Of a DNA stretch of 64,000 nucleotides, positions 58,111-64,000 are shown piece by piece; positions within the stretch are counted from its first letter, which is position 1, and every line of letters starts with the position of its first letter. The position numbers and the translations under genes were made by a program. Below the pieces are notes generated by a model. The model worked only from the letters and a program-made list of their open reading frames with translations. It searched no databases and was not told the origin of the DNA. Origin of the DNA: Hydrangea macrophylla (taxonomy: Eukaryota; Streptophyta; Magnoliopsida; Cornales; Hydrangeaceae); assembly GCA_033977485.1 (NCBI GenBank), contig CM066993.1:68116864-68180863 (forward strand), in the 5' to 3' direction.

Positions 58111-58180
58111 AGTCGACTAAAAATCTTTTAGTCGATCGAGCTCTTTTAACTTCAGTCGACTAATTTAAAAATAGTCGACA
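58111..58180. repeat. AGTCGACT-type palindromes in the copia 3' region
   Basis: CAGTCGACTAA, TAGTCGATCGAG, CAGTCGACTAA and TAGTCGACAAA lie within 70 bp, and further copies (TAGTCGACTG, CAGTCGACTAA) at 60381-60411 on the other side of the solo LTR. Confidence 0.85.
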
Positions 58181-58196
58181 AATTGTGTTTAAAAAC

Positions 58197-60352
58197 TATC
58201 ACACCCGTCCCAGAAAACAAACATTAAATTTTCAATACATATTTGAATTCTAGAATTATTAATGTTGATTAATAATTGAGATGAGGTTAACTGTGGGTCA
58301 ACAGTAAGTGTCAAGTGAGGACACGGAGAGTTGGTAATTCATGAGGAATTGACATGGCTAAATGACATTTGTACATTAAATGTTAATTGAGTTATTTGGT
58401 ATTTTGATGAATACTAATTATACTTGTTTTGTATAATTTTTGATAATGTTTATCTTCTTTTAAATCATTTTGAATACTATAGTGAGATCGTAGGTGGCAC
58501 GTAGCATAAAAGGTAGGTTATATAGAAATTCCACGAGAAAAGTTTTTGGAACGTAATTACAGACCCAAACGGAATCTAGACGAAACTTTTTATAATTTAT
58601 AGTTTTTACTCGTGAAGTAATAACTTTTAGCCGTGTAAGACGTTTCAGGGAAAAATTAGAAGTTTTGAGAACTCGTGAGGAGTTAAATTAATTCCCAAGA
58701 GTTGTGCCTATAAATAGTGCAGTTCAAGATATTTTCATAAAATATCGAAAACATAAAATATCTAGAGAGAGAGAGAGAGAGGAAAAAAAGGGGATTTATT
58801 TCCTATGATCTTTCTAACGACAAACGACGACCGTTTGTCCGTCAGTTCAACCAGATTTCATATTCGGACTCCTCCAGATCAGAGCTTCATTTTGATACCT
58901 ATTAGGCCATGTTTGGCAACTTTTTACGAAAATCCTAATTTTAGAATTTTGGGGAAAACAAATGTATACTTGTAGGAATCTTTTGAAATCAGAGATCTAA
59001 CGTTTAATCGATCCCTAGTACTTCCTTCAAAGTTAGAGAAAAATCGCACGAGGTATAAAATTCTAGCCTATGTCATATAAAAAATATACGTGTTTTGATT
59101 TTCGACGACAAAATTGTGATCCGGGCTAAATTCATGTGTTAATAGTAGGCCTGTTAATTATGCAAAGTGCTGAAATGTGAAAAGAATGACTAACTTTTAT
59201 GCGAGCACGCTAATTGATTATGTGGGTCAAATGGGGGACTTATACAATTTCATGCCAAAGTAAGCTTCTCAATGTTTGAGAATTAGTAGCGACGGCTACT
59301 GTGCATAGTTTTAAGGCTTGGACTTGCCAGGGCACTTGGGATGCGATGGTTGTAGACTTGGACTAGCCATTGGCATCGCAGGTTAAGACTTGGACTTGCC
59401 GCTACTGGATCAATGCGCGTTTTTCTCCCTAGAGACTATTTTGATATGAATTATGAGATTAAAGCATGATTGATCATATATTCATATGCTAGAATTTGTG
59501 CATTCAGTAGTGGAGCTTTACTCCATTGCAGGTGATAAGAAGAAAGGAAAGAAGAAACGCAAAAAGTGAGGCTATAGGACGACGAGATCGCTCTTGTATA
59601 TGTCTTTGTTTCTTTTCCAAATGTTGTAATAAAGATTTGAGAAGTTGAAACCATGTGGTTAGTTTAGAATCTTGAAAAGGATTTATAGTTATTGTAACCT
59701 ATAGCAAAACTCATGTAATTATGTTTGGCGACGTTGAAATATAGTAGTGAATGTGTTGGAATTGAGTTTGGATAACCATATATTGAAAATCTATAGAATG
59801 CTTAGCAAACTGAGAGAAAACAGCTCATCGGGCCGGTACTAGTCACTTGGAGGCCTAGTTTGAACCAACTGCTGCTCTAAAATATCAAAAAGCAGTCGAC
59901 TGGGTCCCAGACGCAGTCGATTGGATGAATGGATTGAAATGTTAATTTCGTTCTGTGAAAGAAACAATCGACTAGGTAAAAACCACAGTCGAATGGATTG
60001 TGGATTCAAAATGGGAATTTTTGATTTAGTAGACAGGAAGGTACCAGTCGACTGGAAAATTTACATCACAGTTGACTGGATCCCCCGACAGTCGACTGGA
60101 TTGGCTGCTGAGATTTTGAGGCTCTCTGTATCTTGCATTTCAAGTCGACCGGACCTCAGGTCAGTCGAATGGATTGCTGGTTTCATTCAGGGCATTTCTT
60201 TAAGTGTTTTCAAATGCGCAAAACTTTTTATAACTTTGAATTTTAGTGTTTTGCTTATGTTTTTCCGCTGCTATTTACATTAATTGAATTGGATGAGCCT
60301 TGGTAGTGCGCCATGTGTTCTATTTCTGCGCATAGCGGGATGAGTCGTGACA
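58197..60352 (+). mobile_element. Solo LTR of a chromovirus-type gypsy element, TSD AAAAC
   Basis: Starts TATCACACCCGTCCCAG (a G-to-A form of TGTCACACCC) and ends ATGAGTCGTGACA. AAAAC is duplicated at 58192-58196 and 60353-60357. 2156 bp with no internal region. The start resembles the sense start of the LTR at 11807-21666 (TGTAACACCCGTACCCGG), so it is plus orientation. It contains a GA run at 58767-58783 and a cluster of AGTCGACTGG palindromes at 59893-60175. Confidence 0.92.
59893..60175. repeat. AGTCGACTGG-type palindromes in the solo gypsy LTR
   Basis: About nine perfect or one-base-off copies (CAGTCGACTGGG, CAGTCGATTGG, CAATCGACTAGG, CAGTCGAATGG, CAGTCGACTGGA, CAGTTGACTGGA, AAGTCGACCGGA and others) sit at irregular spacing near the LTR's 3' end. 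Confidence 0.88.
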
Positions 60353-60678
60353 AAAACCCATCATTCTGCCAGAACCATTTTAGTCGACTGTATCACCTCC
60401 TCAGTCGACTAATCCCTGTGCCCTAGCCTCCTCCAATCAATCGCACCCGCGATCCAATCGACCGGGTCTCTTTTGCTTATTTATATCTCTGCATTCACAT
60501 TATTTTAAAACAAAACCATAACTTCCTAAACCTTTCTCTTCCAAGCACCAGAACTTTTCCCCTCCCCTACTCCAATCTCCTTCCACCTACCTCCGGCGAC
60601 CTCCACTTCCTTCCATATTCACCTCCAATCATCACCAAGGCCTCTTTTCTCTCCAATCTCCTTCCTTCATCTACAACT

Positions 60679-61870
60679 ATGTTGCCCAAGATGAACAAGC
60701 GAAAGGAACCAGAAGCTACCTTATCTCAGCCAATAGCCCCTCCTCGCCCTCGTCCCCCTCTATTCTTTATTGATGCCATGCGCAAGCAGAGCTACTTAGA
60801 CATTTTTGCTCATCGCAATGTCATTATTGGTAAGACTCTTCCATATAACTTTTCACATTCTAATGGTCTGCGCATTGGTACCTTATTTGATGCATTATTC
60901 TGGACCCCTTTCTTATCTATTCTTCAACCAGTATACCCCACTCTGGTCCGTGAATTTTATACCAACCTCACTCCCTCGCCTGCTCAAATTTCTTTTTCTT
61001 CCATGGTCAGAGGTGTAAAAATCATTGTTACTCTCGATACTTTTGTCTAGATTTTTGCTATCTCCATGGGCACCATTCGTTGCTATGAGGATAACAAATG
61101 AAATACCGTTTACAGATTTGACCCTTTACTTGCTTGCAGGCAAATCTGTGGGAACCCTGAATTGGTTCACCCCTCCAAACCTTTTGCCTTAAAGCTCACC
61201 TTTGAGTGTTGTCTCCTTCACCCCATTTTACCTACATTCTCTTTCCCCGCGTAGGTGGTCGCCATTTTACCTACATTTTCTTATTTCGATGTTTTTCTCT
61301 TATGGTGTATTCTTGAGGGTAAACCTTTCATTTTCCAACACTCTTCTGTAAACATATTTGTGAAACTCATAAGAAGTCAAAAACCAGTTCCCTCCCCTAC
61401 AGCATGGCTCTCACTACTATATTCCGTCACTTCAAAGTCCCCCTTGATGACTGTGATCACTATGACCCCAATCCTCATGACATCTATTCCTCCACCACTC
61501 TATCTCTCATGGGCAACAAGCTTGAGGGTGGTGTCTTTGTCCCAAGACCCCCGTACTCCAGTTACCCATCCTGCTCCTACCACCACCACCACTGCTTCAT
61601 CTACTGATGCTCCATCCACCTCTACTCCTTTTACTGATATTCCATCCTCTTCAGCCCCTCCTACTGTTGCTGACCTCTCAGAGTAGTTTGATATTATTAC
61701 TGCTTCCATTAACTCTCTATCTACCACCTTTACCTCTGTCCACACCGCTTTATCTACTAGTGTCTCCACTCTCTCTGCTATCGTCACTACCCCCTCTTAC
61801 CACCATCCAGACCGACATCCATGATCTTGGCACTACCATCGATGTCCTTTGCATCACTTCAGCTACTACT
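60679..61870 (+). pseudogene. env-position ORF of the copia element, several stops
   Basis: One frame from MLPKMNKRKEPEATL, through FIDAMRKQSYLDIFAHRNVI and QPVYPTLVREFYTNL, to a Thr/Ser/Pro-rich tail. It is interrupted by TAG (61048-61050), TGA near 61100, TAG near 61252 and TAG near 61684. Its place between pol and the 3' LTR is where SIRE-type elements carry an extra, sometimes env-like, ORF. The HRNVI...VYPTLVREFY pattern resembles accessory ORFs of plant retrotransposons, not a recognisable membrane glycoprotein. I see no convincing transmembrane helix. A CT-rich leader (60530-60678) and TTTATAT near 60480 precede it. Confidence 0.6.
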
Positions 61871-62560
61871 TAGGAGTTGGTGGTTCGCCGTTTTAGATGT
61901 AGTCCAGTCTTGATGATACTCGTGATAAGATTCGCGCTATTCGGACGCGCCTCCATATTTAATGGCCTTTAGTGATCTCTTTTGGACTAGATAGATGACT
62001 TTTTGGTAGATATCTAGTTAAATGACCTTTTATGTATTGATATCTAGATAGTTGGTTTTGGATTGGGATAGTACAGTCTTACACATTCTTTTTGTATCTA
62101 TGACATCCCGTTTATTCTTAAAACTGTCTTTTGAAATTATATAATATTGGTAACTTTTGACATCTATCTCACCAAATTATTTATGCTTGTATTTGAATTC
62201 TTGATTGTATAATCTTGTTGATATTACTTCTTCTAATGATATTTGTATGTCTGTTTGTGTACTAACAGTTGGAAGATGGTGATAATTTTTTTATTGGTGA
62301 TTCCCATACCCAACCCCTCCCCCCCCCCCCTCCCCAACCCCGTCCTTCAACTCACTCAAAGGGGGGGGGGGAGATCCTCTCCACTCTAGAGTTTTTATTG
62401 ATGACAAAAGGGAAAGAATATCCATGTTGCTCTGTTCTTATAACGTATTAATCATGAACCCAAAATTATGACTTGTTTATCCACATGATCTTCAATTTGT
62501 ATTATTTATTTTGTTTGGATTCACTTTTGTCATTATTTTTATCTCGGGCAACTAGTAGTT
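61871..62560. other. Non-coding copia 3' region with C- and G-runs
   Basis: A C-run near 62318 and a run of about 12 G near 62360 (CAAAGGGG...GAGATCC) look like an extra PPT-like tract some 210 bp before the real one. Otherwise no feature. Confidence 0.5.
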
Positions 62561-62570
62561 TGTCATCATC

Positions 62571-62583
62571 AAAAGGGGGAGAT
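62571..62583 (+). other. Polypurine tract of the copia element
   Basis: AAAAGGGGGAGAT precedes the LTR start TGTTAG; CATCATCAAAAGGGGGAGAT is the classic wording before SIRE-like LTRs. Confidence 0.88.
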
Positions 62584-62849
62584 TGTTAGCCCCAAGGGTT
62601 TTACCTTAAGTAATTTTGATGACTAACAAACTATGAAATTGAGTTCTTATGTTTACCTTTAGTGTTTTGTCTAAACAGAGCTTTATAATCTTGATGGCTA
62701 TTCAAAGGGAAGCTTCTTGAAAGATCATTTTACTTGTATTGTACTTATAGGACTCTTTGCAAAGTTAGTTAGATTGTTTCTCTAAGATAAGGGCTTAACA
62801 ACTTTGATGAATCTTTAAAAACAAGAAAACTGTTTTTCATAGGAAAAAC

Positions 62850-63060
62850 AGTTGACTGGACAATTTCCCAGTCGACTAGAACCTTCGAAGTTTAGTCGAC
62901 CGTGAGTGAAACAAGTCGACTAATTTGTATTCTGAAAACACAGTTTCTATTTCAATGTCTTCAGTCGACCGAACCCTTCATTCAGTCGACTGGTTTAATG
63001 GCGCATTTCAAAGTATTTGAAATCCAGTCGATTGGATTGTAATCTTAGCCGACTGGATTA
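62850..63060. repeat. AGTCGACTGG-type palindromes in the copia LTR
   Basis: CAGTTGACTGG, CAGTCGACTAG, TAGTCGACCG, AAGTCGACTAA, CAGTCGACCG, CAGTCGACTGG, CAGTCGATTGG and AGCCGACTGG, spaced 20-50 bp. Confidence 0.88.
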
Positions 63061-63459
63061 CTGCGCAGAACAGTAATGACTCTATTTTTAGGGTTTTTCT
63101 TTAGCATTTATTGCTCCCAACTACATTAAACGATCCGATTTTTAAGAGAGAGAGGAAGTATATATACTAATTTGAATTTGGTTGTTGGGCAGTTAATCAA
63201 TTTCATTCAATACTCATTCATTGCAATCAAAGATTCAAGCCCTAGTTTGTGAGATTCATTCTACTTGCTCTAGTTTTTCATTGTAATTCCTTGAGAACAT
63301 TAAAGAGAGCTATTTATTGTTTCCATCTACTCTAAAAGAGAGTTCTCAGTCGTATTTTCAAACATACAATCATTTTCAAAAGTTGTAATGAAGGGTTGGT
63401 GTAAATCTTGCTCTAAATGAAGGTGTTCTTCATTGGAGAGGTAAAGAAGTTCAAGAAGA

Positions 63460-63543
63460 ACTTGTAAGAGTGGTTTGATCTTTACCCAAAGAAGATTGTT
63501 TACTTGTAAGAGTGGTTTGATCTTCACCCAAAGAAGATTGTTT
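63460..63543. repeat. Two tandem 42-bp units in the copia LTR
   Basis: ACTTGTAAGAGTGGTTTGAT then the rest of the unit to GATTGTTT occurs at 63460-63501 and 63502-63543 with one difference (CTTTACCC/CTTCACCC). Confidence 0.93.
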
Positions 63544-63753
63544 AGTAGAATCCTCAAGATGTATTCTTGAGGGGTGGATGTAGGCCATAGATTGCAGATT
63601 GTCGAACCACTTAAAAACTCGATTTGCAAATGTCTCTTTCCCTTTCTCTTTACTTACTATTTTTATTGGTTATTGTGGTTGATTAACTTTTAATTTGCCA
63701 TTAGTTGTTAGTAATCTTATTCACTCCCCTCTACGGATTACTTTTGGGCCAAC

Positions 63754-64000
63754 ACAGCCTTTTGACAGGTGTCCATTGATGGTAAAAAAATGGCCATTTT
63801 ATTGTTATTTGGTACTATTTAGTAATTTTTTAAGGTTCTGTGTCATTTCATTTTAGCAAAATGTTATTTGATTAGAAACATTTTAAGCTACCTTTGGTAG
63901 TTACAATGTTGTATCGAATTGCACTCTTTTTTTTTTTCATTTTTTTTGCTTGAAATATGGAATAGAAGTCAAATTCAATTGTGTTCCATTAAAAAAATTC
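63754..64000. other. AT-rich flank, no feature
   Basis: Sequence right of the copia LTR; nothing recognised. Confidence 0.5.

Larger units (their letters stand above)
56225..63753 (+). mobile_element. SIRE/Maximus-like Ty1/copia element, 5' part lost
   Basis: From the left it contains reverse transcriptase/RNase H, a long 3' non-coding region, an env-position ORF, PPT and 3' LTR. The 5' LTR, gag, protease and integrase are missing; the break adjoins the MITE ending at 56219. A Cassandra-type LTR (57511-57813) and a solo gypsy LTR (58197-60352) lie inside. Confidence 0.85.
62584..63753 (+). repeat. 3' LTR of the SIRE-like copia element, 1170 bp
   Basis: Starts TGTTAGCCCC after the PPT and ends TTTTGGGCCAACA. 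GTATATATAC near 63157 is a possible TATA box. It contains eight or so TCGA-centred motifs at 62850-63060 and a 42-bp tandem duplication. The 5' partner is absent. Confidence 0.8.

Noticed and set aside
61255..61873. Two overlapping ORFs with Thr/Ser- or Leu-rich text
   Set aside because: The first is the continuation of the broken env-position frame; the Leu-rich one is its shifted shadow.

Overview
This window reads as nuclear DNA of a flowering plant, probably a eudicot. It is AT-rich and has one intron-containing class III peroxidase gene surrounded by layers of transposable elements. Every large element belongs to a plant lineage: CACTA, Ty3/gypsy chromovirus, Ty3/gypsy Tat/Retand-like, Ty1/copia SIRE-like, a Cassandra-type TRIM LTR, an L1-type LINE, Helitrons, tRNA-type SINEs and many MITEs. 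I cannot name the species from sequence alone.

Layout. 1-338 is the end of a CACTA element. 1.9-6.9 kb holds the only host gene I can support, a three-exon secretory peroxidase of the PRX12 type (351 aa). Its two long introns carry at least eight MITE-like insertions. 7-11.8 kb is gene-free and made of two Helitrons in opposite orientation, hairpin MITEs and a hAT MITE nested in one of them. 11807-21666 is a complete chromovirus-type gypsy element (minus strand; 2.55 kb LTRs; TSD GGATT). Its single polyprotein gene is broken by one stop and one frameshift. 22.9-24.8 kb is a dead LINE reverse transcriptase fragment fused to a dead CACTA element (24.8-32.9 kb) with decayed TNP2-like and Ptta/En/Spm-like genes.

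32898-48740 is a complete Tat/Retand-like gypsy element (plus strand; 596 bp LTRs; TSD ACATG). Besides gag-pol it carries two antisense transcription units downstream of pol. Each has its own TATA box inside an identical 16-bp core. The first antisense gene is split by a nested, pol-less, gag-only element (40740-44297; TSD CTATA). That element shares PBS, PPT, U5 and 3'-UTR repeats with its host element, so it looks like a non-autonomous partner of the same family.

48.7-51 kb is a remnant of another gypsy element (gag, PBS, LTR). 51-56.2 kb is gene-free with a GAAAATTC-rich MITE-like block, a CT microsatellite, two SINEs and several MITEs, two of them members of families also found near the peroxidase gene. 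56.2-63.75 kb is a 5'-truncated SIRE-like copia element (RT/RNase H, env-position ORF, PPT, 3' LTR). It is interrupted by a Cassandra-type LTR with a 5S-like segment and by a 2156-bp solo gypsy LTR (TSD AAAAC).

No element gene other than the second antisense ORF is intact, so the window is a record of nested insertions rather than a working gene cluster. The observations I rank highest are the tandem antisense gene pair, the nested partner element, clusters of TCGA-centred palindromes in three unrelated LTR families, and an Asn in place of the near-invariant distal Phe in the peroxidase active site.
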